The notes: generated from the letters alone by a model not told the origin. A stretch of 64,000 bases of DNA from Lysobacterales bacterium (GCA_022841325.1 JALHRS010000019.1:16553-80552); one strand, 5' to 3'. Positions 15,927 through 24,599 are shown, counted from the first letter of the stretch. Numbers and translations are program-made.

Positions 15927-16802
15927 ATGCTGAGACCCTTCGTACAGATTGATGTGTTCACCGCCGTCCCGCTGGCTGGCAATCCGGTGGCCGTGGTGCT
16001 CGATGCCAACGGTCTCGATGACGCCACCATGCAGCGCTTTGCGCGCTGGACCAATCTGTCGGAAACCACCTTCGTGCTGGCACCCGGCACGCCCAAGGCC
16101 AGCTACCGCGTGCGGATCTTCACACCGATGGCGGAGCTGCCCTTTGCCGGCCATCCCAGCGTGGGCACAGCCTGGGCACTGCTCGATGCCGGATTGATCA
16201 AGACCGACTCGGGGCCGCTGTACCAGGAATGCAATGCCGGCCTGCTGCCGATCAGCGTGGAACACAGCGGCGCTGCGCGCGTGGTTTCGGTGCAGGCTCC
16301 ACTGGCCCGTCGCAGCGCCATCAGCCCCGAGTACATCGAGGCCCTGCCGCGCGCCGTGGGCGGTATCGGTGCCAGCGTCGGAGAACGCCCGATCCTGTCG
16401 GACGTAGGTGCGCGCTGGGTCCTGCTGGAATTACCCAGCCGGGCCCAGGTGCGCTCACTGATTCCGGACATGGAACTGATTGCGTCGATCAGCCAGGCCG
16501 TCCGTGCCGAGGGTCTGGCGGTGTTTTCGTTTGAACCCGAGCAGGCTGTACCGCTGGAACTGCGAGCCTTCGCCCCCGCGACTGGCGTACCCGAAGATCC
16601 GGTGACCGGCAGCGCCCATGCCGCGGTCGGTGACTGGCTCAACACCCAGGGGCGATTGCAGGCTATGGGCGGACGTTATCCGGCCAGCCAGGGCAGCGCG
16701 GTGGGGCGCAATGGCGAAGTCCACGTCAGCGCCTCAAACGATGGCCGGGTGTCCATAGGCGGCCGTTGCTGCGCCCTGATTCGCGGCGCCGTCGACCTCT
16801 GA
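15927..16802 (+). CDS. PhzF family isomerase/epimerase-like protein
   Basis: This is a PhzF-fold protein of 291 residues, the usual length. It opens with the family signature FVQIDVFTAVPLAGNPVAVV, has the catalytic-Glu region NLSETTFVL, and in the second lobe ATGVPEDPVTGSAHAAVGDW. PhzF itself isomerises trans-2,3-dihydro-3-hydroxyanthranilate in phenazine synthesis. Most homologues outside phenazine clusters have unknown substrates, and no phenazine genes occur here. GAGGG lies about 8 bases before ATG 15927. It lies between the CTERM-type gene's terminator and a lipoprotein gene. Confidence 0.9.
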   Translation: MLRPFVQIDVFTAVPLAGNPVAVVLDANGLDDATMQRFARWTNLSETTFVLAPGTPKASYRVRIFTPMAELPFAGHPSVGTAWALLDAGLIKTDSGPLYQECNAGLLPISVEHSGAARVVSVQAPLARRSAISPEYIEALPRAVGGIGASVGERPILSDVGARWVLLELPSRAQVRSLIPDMELIASISQAVRAEGLAVFSFEPEQAVPLELRAFAPATGVPEDPVTGSAHAAVGDWLNTQGRLQAMGGRYPASQGSAVGRNGEVHVSASNDGRVSIGGRCCALIRGAVDL

Positions 16803-16902
16803 TCGCGCCGGCTTGGGGAACGGAAGTCGCCCGCTGTGGTCTGAACCAAGCCGCGAGACCTGCAATCGCCATTCCAACCCGCTCATGATCGAGGAAACCC
16901 CT

Positions 16903-17634
16903 ATGCAACGACGCCATCTGCGCGCATGCCTGCCAGCCGCGCTGGCACTGACTCTGATGGCCTGCGGCGGAGACGACCCGAAGCCGGCACAAGTGGTCCC
17001 GGAGACGGCCGATGCGGCCACACCCGCCGCCACCATGCCGGCCACGGTGCCCCTGCCGACCGCCAACACGGCCTTCGAGAAAGGCATCACTGAGCTCGCC
17101 CGAGGCGCCAGCGTGCATTTCGAATCCGAGCTCAACCTGCCCGATGGTCGCATCCAGTACGCCAGCGGCGTCGCTCAGGAGGAGCAGTACGCCTTCACCG
17201 TGCGCAGTCTGCCGCAACCCGATCCCACTGCCGACGGGGCGTGGTACATGCGCAACGGCAAGTATCTGAGGCAAGCTGCCAGCGGTTACGACGAGAGCAT
17301 GCTGACACCCGAGTCAGTCACCATGATGGTGGAAACGCTCAAGGCCTTCCCGCGCAGCGAAGCCGATCTGAGCGCCACCAGCGCACCGCCGGATCAGGCC
17401 GAAGGGATCAGCTGTCAGCCGCGCGAGGTCGCCATCGCTGCCTCACCGCGTCTGCTCGGGCGCTTTTCGGCTCTGGGTACCTGCGTGGACGAGAGCCGGT
17501 CCCACGTGATCAAGCTCTCCGCAACCACGCAGACCGGCTCGCGCCTGTCGGCGGTGTTCTCCAGGCACGGCGAAGCCGTCGAGTTCCCGGACGTGAAGGT
17601 GGCCGACTGGTCGCAGGAGTATCCACGGCGCTAG
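16903..17634 (+). CDS. Putative lipoprotein of unknown function
   Basis: The N-terminus is a lipoprotein signal (MQRRHLRACLPAALALTLMACGG; lipobox LMAC, Cys at residue 21). The mature part is Ala/Thr/Pro-rich for about 40 residues and then forms a domain of about 180 residues (VHFESELNLPDGRIQYASG) that I cannot assign; a LolA/LppX-like beta fold is possible. ATG 16903 is preceded by GAGGAAA. Longer frames begin upstream but lack a signal. It may share a transcript with the PhzF gene, 100 bases upstream. Confidence 0.75.
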   Translation: MQRRHLRACLPAALALTLMACGGDDPKPAQVVPETADAATPAATMPATVPLPTANTAFEKGITELARGASVHFESELNLPDGRIQYASGVAQEEQYAFTVRSLPQPDPTADGAWYMRNGKYLRQAASGYDESMLTPESVTMMVETLKAFPRSEADLSATSAPPDQAEGISCQPREVAIAASPRLLGRFSALGTCVDESRSHVIKLSATTQTGSRLSAVFSRHGEAVEFPDVKVADWSQEYPRR

Positions 17635-17646
17635 TGAGTGCATCAG

Positions 17647-17668
17647 GGCTCGCCATGATCGGCGAGCC
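17647..17668. terminator. Hairpin between convergent genes
   Basis: A perfect 8-bp stem (GGCTCGCC / GGCGAGCC) with a 6-base loop lies between two convergent genes. The T-run is short, so this is a possible bidirectional terminator. Confidence 0.5.
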
Positions 17669-17702
17669 TTCAGCTCCAGCGGGCGGAACTACCGGGGCAG
17701 AC

Positions 17703-18296
17703 TCAATAGTCTGCCGGTTCGACGGCCACCCGCACCCGAATCTCGGTGCCCGGATGGCGCTCGCTGAAACTGTGGCCGATGACGCCCTTGTAGTCGTAGG
17801 TGACGTCGTAGCCCAGCAACTGCCGCTCTCGTCGGTACTCGGGGCGCTGTTCGCAGCGCCGCTCGGTCACCGTGCGCTCGTAGCGCGGCGCATAGCCATC
17901 GTAGTAGCGCCTGTTGTTGTCCCGCGCCACGGCGGTGCCCAGAGCAAAACCGGCGACGGTGGCGGCAGCGCGGCCGTCGCCGTGGCCGAACTGATTGCCG
18001 ATCAGACCACCGATGATGCCGCCGACGATCTCGGGCGTTTCGCCGCCGCGCCGATAGGGCGCGTAACGGGGCCCCGAGACATAAGTCACAGGCTCGTTCC
18101 AGCACACGCGGCGCGACTCGGACACCGCCACTTCGTCATAGACCGGCTGCACATCGATGACCTGGGCAAAGTCATAGTTGACCGCGCCCTCGGCCCGATC
18201 GGCATATGGGTCGTCCGGATGATAGGCCTGAGCCGATGCCGCCGAGGCCGAGCAGGCCAGAGCCAAACCGAGTAGCGTGAGACGCAACGTAGCCAT
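17703..18296 (-). CDS. Glycine-zipper outer-membrane protein (17 kDa antigen-like)
   Basis: This is an exported protein with a signal peptide (MATLRLTLLGLALACSASAASA) and a glycine-zipper segment, IVGGIIGGLIGNQFGHGDGR followed by AAATVAGFALGTAVA, at about residues 85-120. This matches the Rick_17kDa_Anti / SlyB / OsmB-like family. Such proteins sit at the outer membrane or periplasm and contribute to envelope integrity. The C-terminal half (CEQRPEYRRERQLLGYDVTY) is a conserved extension. ATG 18296 has AGGAGT 9 bases upstream. No lipobox Cys is seen, so it is probably not a lipoprotein. The psp stress operon lies next door on the same strand but ends in its own terminator. Confidence 0.82.
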   Translation of the reverse strand: MATLRLTLLGLALACSASAASAQAYHPDDPYADRAEGAVNYDFAQVIDVQPVYDEVAVSESRRVCWNEPVTYVSGPRYAPYRRGGETPEIVGGIIGGLIGNQFGHGDGRAAATVAGFALGTAVARDNNRRYYDGYAPRYERTVTERRCEQRPEYRRERQLLGYDVTYDYKGVIGHSFSERHPGTEIRVRVAVEPADY

Positions 18297-18427
18297 GTTA
18301 CCGATACTCCTGATCCTCTGACGCCGCCAGTGGCGCAAGCCCAGAGCCTAGGCCCGAGGCCTGAATTGCTTCTGAATTCCGCCGCGGCAGTTGCCGTTGA
18401 TTCAGGCTTTCGGCGCCCGAAAACAGG

Positions 18428-18452
18428 AAAGGCCCGCAACGGCGGGCCTTTC
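18428..18452 (-). terminator. Intrinsic terminator of the psp operon
   Basis: Read on the minus strand, AAAGGCCCGCC and GGGCGGGCC-like arms (AAAGGCCCGC AAC GGCGGGCCTTT on the plus strand) form a stable stem followed by CCTGTTTT. It lies 20 bases after the pspC stop. Confidence 0.82.
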
Positions 18453-18472
18453 TTGCACCTCACACCGTGAAA

Positions 18473-18871
18473 CTAGCGGTGCTTGTCACGCAATTCGCGG
18501 TCGATCTCGTACTGCGCACTGGTGACGTAGGCCTCCATGGCCCGCAGGCGGTCTTCCATCTCGCGCAAGCGATACTTCAGTTCGCCGGCACTGACGCCCG
18601 GAGGTGGCGCGTCCTGCCATTGACGGCCATCCCGTTCTGCCGACGGCGGCGGGGGCGGCAGGCTTGAGCGTGGTGGAAGGATCAGCGCCGCCAGCACATA
18701 GCCGACAAAGACCAGCGGCACCATGGGTGTCATGCAGGCAATGATGGTCACGATTCTCAGTGCCGTCAGGTTCCAGCCGAAATGGCTGGCAAAGCCCGCC
18801 AGTACACCAGCGAACCAGCGGCGATCCACGTCCCTGTAGACCCGTGACGCGTGGCTGAAGCGCTCATTCAT
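18473..18871 (-). CDS. pspC: Phage shock protein C
   Basis: PspC is the inner-membrane partner that senses envelope stress together with PspB. The 132 residues hold the PspC domain (VYRDVDRRWFAGVLAGFASHFGWNLTALRI in two stretches, with a transmembrane segment at about 40-65). A Pro-rich linker follows (SSLPPPPPS), then a C-terminal coiled coil (LKYRLREMEDRLRAMEAY). ATG 18871 is preceded by GGGAG; longer frames overlap pspB. It is the last gene of pspABC. Confidence 0.9.
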   Translation of the reverse strand: MNERFSHASRVYRDVDRRWFAGVLAGFASHFGWNLTALRIVTIIACMTPMVPLVFVGYVLAALILPPRSSLPPPPPSAERDGRQWQDAPPPGVSAGELKYRLREMEDRLRAMEAYVTSAQYEIDRELRDKHR

Positions 18872-18933
18872 GGGTGCTGCTCCCGTCCATTGAGCCGCCG
18901 AAGCGTACTCGTAGCCAAATCTGTGTCTGCGCC

Positions 18934-19161
18934 TCATATCCGACCTCGCCAGCTGGGGGTATCGGCATCCAGGATCCGTTCCAGCGTCCGGATGCGCTCT
19001 TCCATGCGACGCGCCGTCTGCCACAACTCGGCCACTTCGCCGTCGCCATTGACCGCTTCTTGCTCGCCATCGCCGGTGCGCTTGCTGCGGTAGTGCAGAA
19101 ACAACCAGACCGGCACCACGATGACCAGAAAGACAATCAGCGGAGCCTCAATCCAGGCCAT
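18934..19161 (-). CDS. pspB: Phage shock protein B
   Basis: The 75-residue protein has the PspB layout: an N-terminal membrane helix (APLIVFLVIVVPVWLFLHY) followed by a cytoplasmic amphipathic coiled coil (LWQTARRMEERIRTLERILD). It forms the membrane sensor complex with PspC and releases PspA control under envelope stress. AAGGGG precedes the ATG, and only 5 bases separate it from the pspA stop. Confidence 0.9.
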   Translation of the reverse strand: MAWIEAPLIVFLVIVVPVWLFLHYRSKRTGDGEQEAVNGDGEVAELWQTARRMEERIRTLERILDADTPSWRGRI

Positions 19162-19166
19162 TGCGC

Positions 19167-19835
19167 TTACCCCTTGGGCTGTTGAACACGGGCCTTGAGC
19201 GCTTCCAGTTCACTGTTGATGCGCTCTTCGGCTTCCAGATCCACAAAAGCCTGATTCAGCGTCTTGGCGCGCCCCAGATCCAGAGATTCCGCCTGTGCCT
19301 CGACTGCGTCAATGCGCCGTTCGGCATAGTCGAAACGATTCAGCATGTCATCGATCTTGGCCGAGTGAATCTGGGTCCTGGCCTTGAGCGAGGTATGTGC
19401 GTTCTGGGCCCGGATGACGATGGTACGCTGCCGCGCCTTGGCGTCCTGCAACTTGGCCTGCAGCTTGGCGATGTCGTCATTCAGCTTGGTGAGATTATCG
19501 CCCAGCACGCCGAGATCACGCGTGACCTGCTGGCTCTGGTCGGTCAGCGCCGCCTTGTGCGACAGCGCCGCCTTGGCCAGATCCTCGCGGCCCTTGCGCA
19601 GCGCCAGCTCGGCTTTCTGCTCCCAATCGGCCTGTTCGTCGTCCAGCAACTTCAGCTGGCGCTCGCGCTCCTTGCGCTCGGCAATCACCTTGGCCGCAGC
19701 CGAACGGACCTCAACCAGCGTATCCTCCATCTCCTGAATCATGAGACGGACGATCTTCTCCGGATCCTCGGCCTTGTCCAGCAAGGAGTTCAGATTCGCG
19801 TTGATGATGTCTGAAAGGCGGGAAAAGACACCCAT
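19167..19835 (-). CDS. pspA: Phage shock protein A
   Basis: PspA is a peripheral membrane coiled-coil protein of the ESCRT-III-like PspA/Vipp1 family. It protects the inner membrane and, in enterobacteria, inhibits the activator PspF. The start GVFSRLSDIINANLNSLLDK (amphipathic helix) and KIVRLMIQEMEDTLVEVRS are characteristic, and the rest is nearly all heptad repeat (222 residues, typical). ATG 19835 has AGGAGAAA upstream. It heads pspABC, and a sigma-54-like promoter lies about 38 bases upstream of its start. No pspF is divergent; the neighbouring gene is an FKBP. Confidence 0.95.
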   Translation of the reverse strand: MGVFSRLSDIINANLNSLLDKAEDPEKIVRLMIQEMEDTLVEVRSAAAKVIAERKERERQLKLLDDEQADWEQKAELALRKGREDLAKAALSHKAALTDQSQQVTRDLGVLGDNLTKLNDDIAKLQAKLQDAKARQRTIVIRAQNAHTSLKARTQIHSAKIDDMLNRFDYAERRIDAVEAQAESLDLGRAKTLNQAFVDLEAEERINSELEALKARVQQPKG

Positions 19836-19881
19836 GTTGCTTTCTCCTGTGAATTCAAACCCTGCTCGGGTATGACAGTCA

Positions 19882-19899
19882 TTGCCAGAGCCGTGCCAA
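19882..19899 (-). promoter_or_regulatory. Sigma-54-like promoter of pspA
   Basis: The minus strand reads TTGGCACGGCTCTGGCAA, which matches the -24/-12 consensus (YTGGCACGRNNNTTGCW) at all but one fixed position. It lies 47 bases before the pspA start codon. Enterobacterial psp operons are sigma-54/PspF-controlled, so the site fits the gene it precedes. No activator site was identified. Confidence 0.75.
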
Positions 19900-20132
19900 C
19901 ATCGCAAATTACTGTTTTTGAAGGATTATCCTTAAATCACACCCTCATCCTGACGATCATTCCTGGCGAGCAGAGCCAACTTTGAGCGAATCTCGCCACG
20001 CCGGGTTGAATTCGCGTTGGGTGACGGTTAACACGGTCTTCCCTTAGAATCGCGCCGCCCCTCACCCACGCATCCCTCAACCGCCTCAAGGGCAGAAGAT
20101 GGATGCGATCCCCGCTCCAACCGGAGGTATAG

Positions 20133-20837
20133 ATGAAATCCATTAGGTTGGCGGCCGTTGCCGCTACTCTGTTTTCGCTGTCAGCCTGGGCCCAGAACCC
20201 AGCGCCGAGCGCCGCCGCGCCGGCTGTTGCCATGGACAAGACCAAGATGAGCTACGCAGTCGGCTATCAATTCGGTGCCGATCTCAAGGAACGCGGTGTC
20301 GACATCGACATCAACGGTGTCATCAGGGCCATGCAGGACGGTTTCTCCGGCAAGGAAGTGGCTTATCCGCGCGAAGAACTGGGCGCGCAGATGGAACTGC
20401 TCGAAGGCAAGCTCCGTGCCGAGGCCGAAGCCCGTTTCAACAAGCTGGCCGGCGAGAACAAGGCCGCCAGCGACAAGTTCATGGTCGAAAACCGCAGCAA
20501 GAAGGGCATCGTCGCCCTGCCCTCGGGCATCCAGTACCGGGTGATCGAGGAAGGCAACGGCGCGCGTCCGTCGCCGACCAGCGAGGTCACCGTGCACTAT
20601 CGCGGTTCGCTGATCAGCGGTTTCGAGTTCGACAGTTCCTTCGCGCGCGGCGTGCCGGCCAAGTTCCAGGTCGACCAGGTGCTCAAGGGCTGGCAGGAAG
20701 TGCTGCCGCTGATGCGTGTGGGTGACCACTGGCAGATCTTCCTGCCGCCGGAAATGGCTTATGGCGAGCGTGGTCCGCGCCCGATCGGCCCGAATCAGGC
20801 GCTGATCTTCGACATCAAGCTGATCGAAGTGAAGTAA
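20133..20837 (+). CDS. FKBP-type peptidyl-prolyl isomerase, Mip/FkpA type
   Basis: This is a periplasmic chaperone/isomerase that interconverts cis and trans Xaa-Pro bonds. It has a signal peptide (MKSIRLAAVAATLFSLSAWA), the helical FKBP_N dimerisation domain (MSYAVGYQFGADLKERGVDI onward) and a C-terminal FKBP domain (VTVHYRGSLISGFEFDSS; LKGWQEVLPLMRVGDHW; MAYGERGPRPIGPN). Its 234 residues are the normal Mip/FkpA length. A strong GGAGG site precedes ATG 20133. The gene is monocistronic and is followed by a long perfect hairpin at 20844-20890. Confidence 0.93.
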   Translation: MKSIRLAAVAATLFSLSAWAQNPAPSAAAPAVAMDKTKMSYAVGYQFGADLKERGVDIDINGVIRAMQDGFSGKEVAYPREELGAQMELLEGKLRAEAEARFNKLAGENKAASDKFMVENRSKKGIVALPSGIQYRVIEEGNGARPSPTSEVTVHYRGSLISGFEFDSSFARGVPAKFQVDQVLKGWQEVLPLMRVGDHWQIFLPPEMAYGERGPRPIGPNQALIFDIKLIEVK

Positions 20838-20843
20838 GGCAGA

Positions 20844-20890
20844 CGCTGGCGCCGCAATCGTCCCCGGGACGGTTGCGGCGTACGCCAGCG
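20844..20890. terminator. Long hairpin between convergent genes
   Basis: An almost perfect 15-bp stem (20850-20880; CGCCGCAATCGTCCC on the left arm) is extended by an outer CGCTGGC/GCCAGCG pair. It separates the convergent FKBP and hypothetical genes. The T-run is missing, so its role as a bidirectional terminator is inferred from position. Confidence 0.6.
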
Positions 20891-20899
20891 ATGGAACCC

Positions 20900-21319
20900 T
20901 CAGCGCAACATCGACGGCGCCTGCGACAACGGTATCCGGGCAGCTGCGCAGGCCTGCAGTAGCGACCGCTCCATCTCCAGCTTGATGCGATTGACCACTC
21001 GCAAGGCATCCAGAGCCTGTGGCGACTGTGGTTCTTCGCCCGCTTCCAGTGCCAAGGTGTCCATCTGCGCCTGCCCTGCGGCCACGCGCTCGGCCTCGTC
21101 ATCGTCGACGAACTGCGCCAGAAACACGAAGCCCCTGATCAGCGCATCGCGCAGTGCTTCATCGCCCTGCCCCAGCCCGGCCAGCACCTGCAAGGTGGCC
21201 TCGCGGATCGCCGTGCGCGAATGCGGCAGGAAGGATCTGGGCAGGGCGCAGCAGCCGGGTTCGATTTCACCCAGCACCCGACCGTAGTCACGCAGAATTC
21301 TGCCCGCCAGCGCCAGCAT
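20900..21319 (-). CDS. Conserved hypothetical helical protein
   Basis: This is a small (139 residues), largely helical, soluble protein with no signal peptide. Features are LPRSFLPHSRTAIREATLQV in the middle and an acidic stretch FVDDDEAERV. I do not recognise a family with a known function. The frame has the codon bias of its neighbours and converges on the FKBP gene across a strong hairpin, which supports it as real. The ATG has only a weak ribosome-binding site. Confidence 0.65.
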   Translation of the reverse strand: MLALAGRILRDYGRVLGEIEPGCCALPRSFLPHSRTAIREATLQVLAGLGQGDEALRDALIRGFVFLAQFVDDDEAERVAAGQAQMDTLALEAGEEPQSPQALDALRVVNRIKLEMERSLLQACAAARIPLSQAPSMLR

Positions 21320-21441
21320 CAGCGTTGTTCCGCCTGATGGCAGGGCGTGCAGGGCAAAAAACTGAGGTTGCTGCGGGTCGTCATCATCGTCGACATGCTT
21401 TCATGCGCGCTTTGTCGATGGCAAGCGATACACTTCACAGG

Positions 21442-21645
21442 ATGGAATGGAACTTGAGCAGTACCGCCACAGCCGCATCTACCCCCTGCATAGGCATATG
21501 CACGCTCGATCATGACGGGCTCTGCGAAGGCTGCCTGCGCAACAGTCAGGAGATCGGCGCCTGGGGCCGACTGCCGGAAGCCGAACGCCGCCGGATCATG
21601 GAACAGGTACTGCCCTTGCGAGCCCTGGAACGTGGCGGCCGCTGA
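21442..21645 (+). CDS. DUF1289 domain protein
   Basis: This small protein (67 residues) carries the DUF1289 Cys motif, PCIGICTLDHDGLCEGCLR, followed by GAWGRLPEAERRRIM. Spacing of the four Cys suggests a metal site, but the function is unknown. ATG 21442 follows a Shine-Dalgarno-like ACAGGA. It precedes and probably is co-transcribed with the Nudix gene. Confidence 0.85.
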   Translation: MEWNLSSTATAASTPCIGICTLDHDGLCEGCLRNSQEIGAWGRLPEAERRRIMEQVLPLRALERGGR

Positions 21646-21661
21646 GCTGTTTCCGCCGTGG

Positions 21662-22282
21662 ATGGCGCGTCTGATGGCGGCGCTGCGGCCCCTGGATCAG
21701 CAAGCGCAGCCGCCTTCCAACCTGGACGAACTCGAGGGCCTGCTGCCGGCTCATCAACCGCTGCGGCCGGCTGCCGTGCTGGTGGGGCTGGTACCGCGCG
21801 CGCACGGCTGGCAGGTGATGCTCACCCGCCGCACCGAGCATTTGCCCACGCACGCCGGACAAATCAGCTTTCCGGGCGGGCGCATCGAGGCCATGGATCG
21901 CGACGCCGTGGCCGGTGCGCTGCGCGAAACCCATGAAGAACTCGGCATTGCCCCGGCACTGGTGCGCCCGCTGGGCTTGCTCGATGTCTATGGCACGATC
22001 AGCGCCTTTGCGGTCACCCCGGTGGTCGGCATCATCGACCCGGACACGCCGATGCGGCCCGATGCCCGCGAAGTCGATGAAGTCTTTGAGGTACCGTTGC
22101 GCTTTCTGCTCGACCGCGCCAATCTCAAGCGCGAAGAGCGCTTCTTCGCGGGCCGCCTGCGCGGCTACTATGTCTACCCCTACGGCGAGCGCTATATCTG
22201 GGGCGCGACTGCCGGCATGCTGGTCAATCTGATGGAGCGACTGGATCGCCATGGCTTCAACCCCGCTGATCTCGACCGCTGA
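21662..22282 (+). CDS. Nudix hydrolase, CoA pyrophosphatase-like (NudL)
   Basis: The Nudix box is complete (GGRIEAMDRDAVAGALRETH then EELGI at about residues 77-101), and it is preceded by TRRTEHLPTHAGQISFPGG, the extension typical of CoA pyrophosphatases. The enzyme would cleave CoA or a related nucleotide at the pyrophosphate, using Mg2+ or Mn2+. I chose ATG 21662 from family length (206 residues); GTG 21632, overlapping the DUF1289 stop, is an alternative. Its end overlaps the sulfurtransferase start by 32 bases, so the two are translationally linked. Confidence 0.9.
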   Translation: MARLMAALRPLDQQAQPPSNLDELEGLLPAHQPLRPAAVLVGLVPRAHGWQVMLTRRTEHLPTHAGQISFPGGRIEAMDRDAVAGALRETHEELGIAPALVRPLGLLDVYGTISAFAVTPVVGIIDPDTPMRPDAREVDEVFEVPLRFLLDRANLKREERFFAGRLRGYYVYPYGERYIWGATAGMLVNLMERLDRHGFNPADLDR

Positions 22283-23111
22283 GCTGGCCGCCTCGCTGTC
22301 GGATCCCGATCTGCGGATCATCGACTGCCGCTTCGACCTGTCAGATCCCGAAGCCGGGGAGCGGGCTCATGCGGAGGCGCGCTTACCCACAGCCGGCTAT
22401 GCACACCTGAATCGGGATCTGTCGGACCTCTCCAAGTCGGCCATCCACGGTCGCCATCCGCTGCCAGGCATGAGCCAGCTGGCGGCCTCGCTGTCGCGTC
22501 TGGGCATCAACCGCCACAGCAAGGTGGTGGCCTACGATCAGGACCATGGCGCCTATGCTGCCCGGCTGTGGTGGTTGCTGCGCGCCTGCGGCTTTCAATC
22601 GAGCCGGGTGCTGGACGGCGGCTTCGCGGCGTGGAAGCGGGAGGGTCTGAGCCTGGAAACCGGCGACACGCTGGCCGCGATCTCCACCCATCTGCCTGAG
22701 CGGCTGGAGTTGCCGAAGTACCTGTGGCTGGATGCCGAGGCAGTGGCCAGCGGTCTGCAGTCGCAAACGATCACCCTGATCGATGCCCGCGCCCGACCGC
22801 GATTCCGGGGCGATGTCGAGCCGCTCGACCGCGTGGCCGGACACATACCCGGGGCCCTGAACCGGCCATTTCTCGACAACCTCGACGCCAACGGCCTGTT
22901 CAAGCCGCCGCAGCAATTGCGCCGCGAGTTCGAGGCCCTGCTCGACGGGCGCTCACCGAGCACGGTGGTACATATGTGCGGCTCGGGTGTGACCGCCTGC
23001 CACAACCGGCTGGCGATGGATCTGGCCGGCCTGGTCGGATCGCGCCTGTACCCGGATTCGTGGAGCGGCTGGATCACTGATCCGGCACGCCCGGTAGCGC
23101 CAGGCGACTGA
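22251..23111 (+). CDS. sseA: Thiosulfate / 3-mercaptopyruvate sulfurtransferase
   Basis: This protein has two rhodanese domains and 286 residues. The N-terminal domain is non-catalytic and begins LISTAELAASLSDPDLRIID. The C-terminal catalytic domain carries the active-site loop CGSGVTAC (about residues 243-250), the loop type typical of mercaptopyruvate sulfurtransferases rather than of CRKGV-type thiosulfate rhodaneses. It transfers sulfur to thiols or cyanide in the cytoplasm. It overlaps the preceding Nudix gene. Confidence 0.9.
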   Translation: MASTPLISTAELAASLSDPDLRIIDCRFDLSDPEAGERAHAEARLPTAGYAHLNRDLSDLSKSAIHGRHPLPGMSQLAASLSRLGINRHSKVVAYDQDHGAYAARLWWLLRACGFQSSRVLDGGFAAWKREGLSLETGDTLAAISTHLPERLELPKYLWLDAEAVASGLQSQTITLIDARARPRFRGDVEPLDRVAGHIPGALNRPFLDNLDANGLFKPPQQLRREFEALLDGRSPSTVVHMCGSGVTACHNRLAMDLAGLVGSRLYPDSWSGWITDPARPVAPGD

Positions 23112-23207
23112 GCCGCGACGGCCAGCAGCGCCTGGCTTGTCACCACTCAAGGCAAGTCCTGTCCTTAAGCGTTATCGTTGAGCGATGTCCAAGCGGGAGT
23201 CCGGCTC

Positions 23208-24599
23208 ATGGCCTCTATCCAGTTTCTAGGCGCTGCCGGTGAGATCACCGGCTCCTGTCATCTGTTGCGGGCTGCCGGCAAGAAGATCCTGCTGGAATGC
23301 GGCCTGATTCAGGGCGGACGAGAGGAAGATGCCCGCAATCGCGAGTCCTTCCCTTTCGATCCGGCCGATATCGATGCAGTCATTCTGAGTCATGCCCACA
23401 TTGATCATTGCGGCCGCCTGCCGCTGCTGGTCAAGCGCGGATTCCAGGGCAAGATCCACACCCAGACGGCGACCGCCGATCTGGTGCCGGTGATGCTGGA
23501 AGACTCGGCCCGTCTGGCGGCGGCAGACGTCGAGCACGGCAACCGCCTGCGGGCCCGCCGAGGCCTCAAGCCACTGGAGCCCCTGTATGAGTTGGCAGAC
23601 GTGTCCGACGCGGTGGCTCGACTCAAGGGCCACGACTACGACCAGTGTTTCGAGCTCTATCCCGGCATCTCGGTGCGACTGCAGGACGCCGGCCACATCC
23701 TCGGCGCAGCCATCGTCGAGATCTGGGTCGACGAAGGTAGCGGCGAGCGCAAACTGGTGTTCAGTGGTGATCTTGGACCCAGCGGCGCGCCGATCATGCG
23801 TGATGCCACGCCGATCGCCGACGCCGATCTGGTGCTGATGGAAAGCACCTACGGCGATCGCCTGCATCGCCCGCGCGATCAGACCATCGTCGAGATCGGC
23901 GAAGTCCTCGACGCCGCTCGCGGCAGCGGTGGCAATGTGATCATTCCGGCCTTCGCCGTGGGTCGCAGCCAGGAATTGCTGTACTGGTTCGCCAGGAACT
24001 ACGACGAATGGGGCCTGAAACGATGGAAGATCTATCTGGACAGCCCGATGGCCACCAAGGTGGTCGACGTATATCGGCGCCACCAGCAACTGTTCGATCG
24101 CGACGGCCGCCACCAATGGAGCAACGGCGACGACCCCTTCACCCTGCCCGGCCTGAGCTTTGTCAGTTCGATGGAGGAATCGCAGGCGCTGAACCGCCGC
24201 GATCATGGCTGCATCATCATTGCCGGCTCCGGCATGTGCAACGGCGGCCGTGTGCGCCACCATCTCAAGCACAACCTCTGGCGCCCGGGCGCGCACGTGA
24301 TGATCGTCGGCTATCAGGCGCAGCACACCCTCGGCCGGCAGCTGGTGGATGGCCGTTCGACGGTACGGATCTTCAACGAGATCATCCGCGTCAATGCCAG
24401 GATCCATACCGTGGGCGGATTGTCTGCGCACGCCGACCAGCAGGGCCTGTTGAACTGGTACGGCCATTTCCACGCCCGACCGCCGGTGTATCTGGTGCAC
24501 GGCGAAGACCAGGCCCGCGAGTCCCTGGCCGGGAAACTGCGCGCCGTGCACGGCGCCGAGGTCAGCCTGGCCCGAGCTGGGATGGAACGGACGATCTAG
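23208..24599 (+). CDS. MBL-fold beta-CASP RNA exonuclease/endonuclease-like protein
   Basis: This is a metallo-beta-lactamase/beta-CASP hydrolase of 463 residues. Metal ligands are visible: HAHIDHCGRLPLL (HxHxDH), the His in DAGHILGAA, and Asp in FSGDLGPSGAPI. The beta-CASP half has GSGMCNGGRVRHHLKHNL and the closing His in GGLSAHADQQGLL. Homologues are the archaeal/eukaryotic CPSF-type nucleases and bacterial RNA-processing enzymes. ATG 23208 has GGGAG upstream; the TTG at 23178 is a poorer start. The substrate is not known. The stretch after it (24600-25012) is repeat. Confidence 0.9.
   Translation: MASIQFLGAAGEITGSCHLLRAAGKKILLECGLIQGGREEDARNRESFPFDPADIDAVILSHAHIDHCGRLPLLVKRGFQGKIHTQTATADLVPVMLEDSARLAAADVEHGNRLRARRGLKPLEPLYELADVSDAVARLKGHDYDQCFELYPGISVRLQDAGHILGAAIVEIWVDEGSGERKLVFSGDLGPSGAPIMRDATPIADADLVLMESTYGDRLHRPRDQTIVEIGEVLDAARGSGGNVIIPAFAVGRSQELLYWFARNYDEWGLKRWKIYLDSPMATKVVDVYRRHQQLFDRDGRHQWSNGDDPFTLPGLSFVSSMEESQALNRRDHGCIIIAGSGMCNGGRVRHHLKHNLWRPGAHVMIVGYQAQHTLGRQLVDGRSTVRIFNEIIRVNARIHTVGGLSAHADQQGLLNWYGHFHARPPVYLVHGEDQARESLAGKLRAVHGAEVSLARAGMERTI

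Noticed and set aside
15927..16802. Phenazine biosynthesis locus because of PhzF
   Set aside because: No other phz genes are present, and PhzF-like proteins are common in genomes that make no phenazine.
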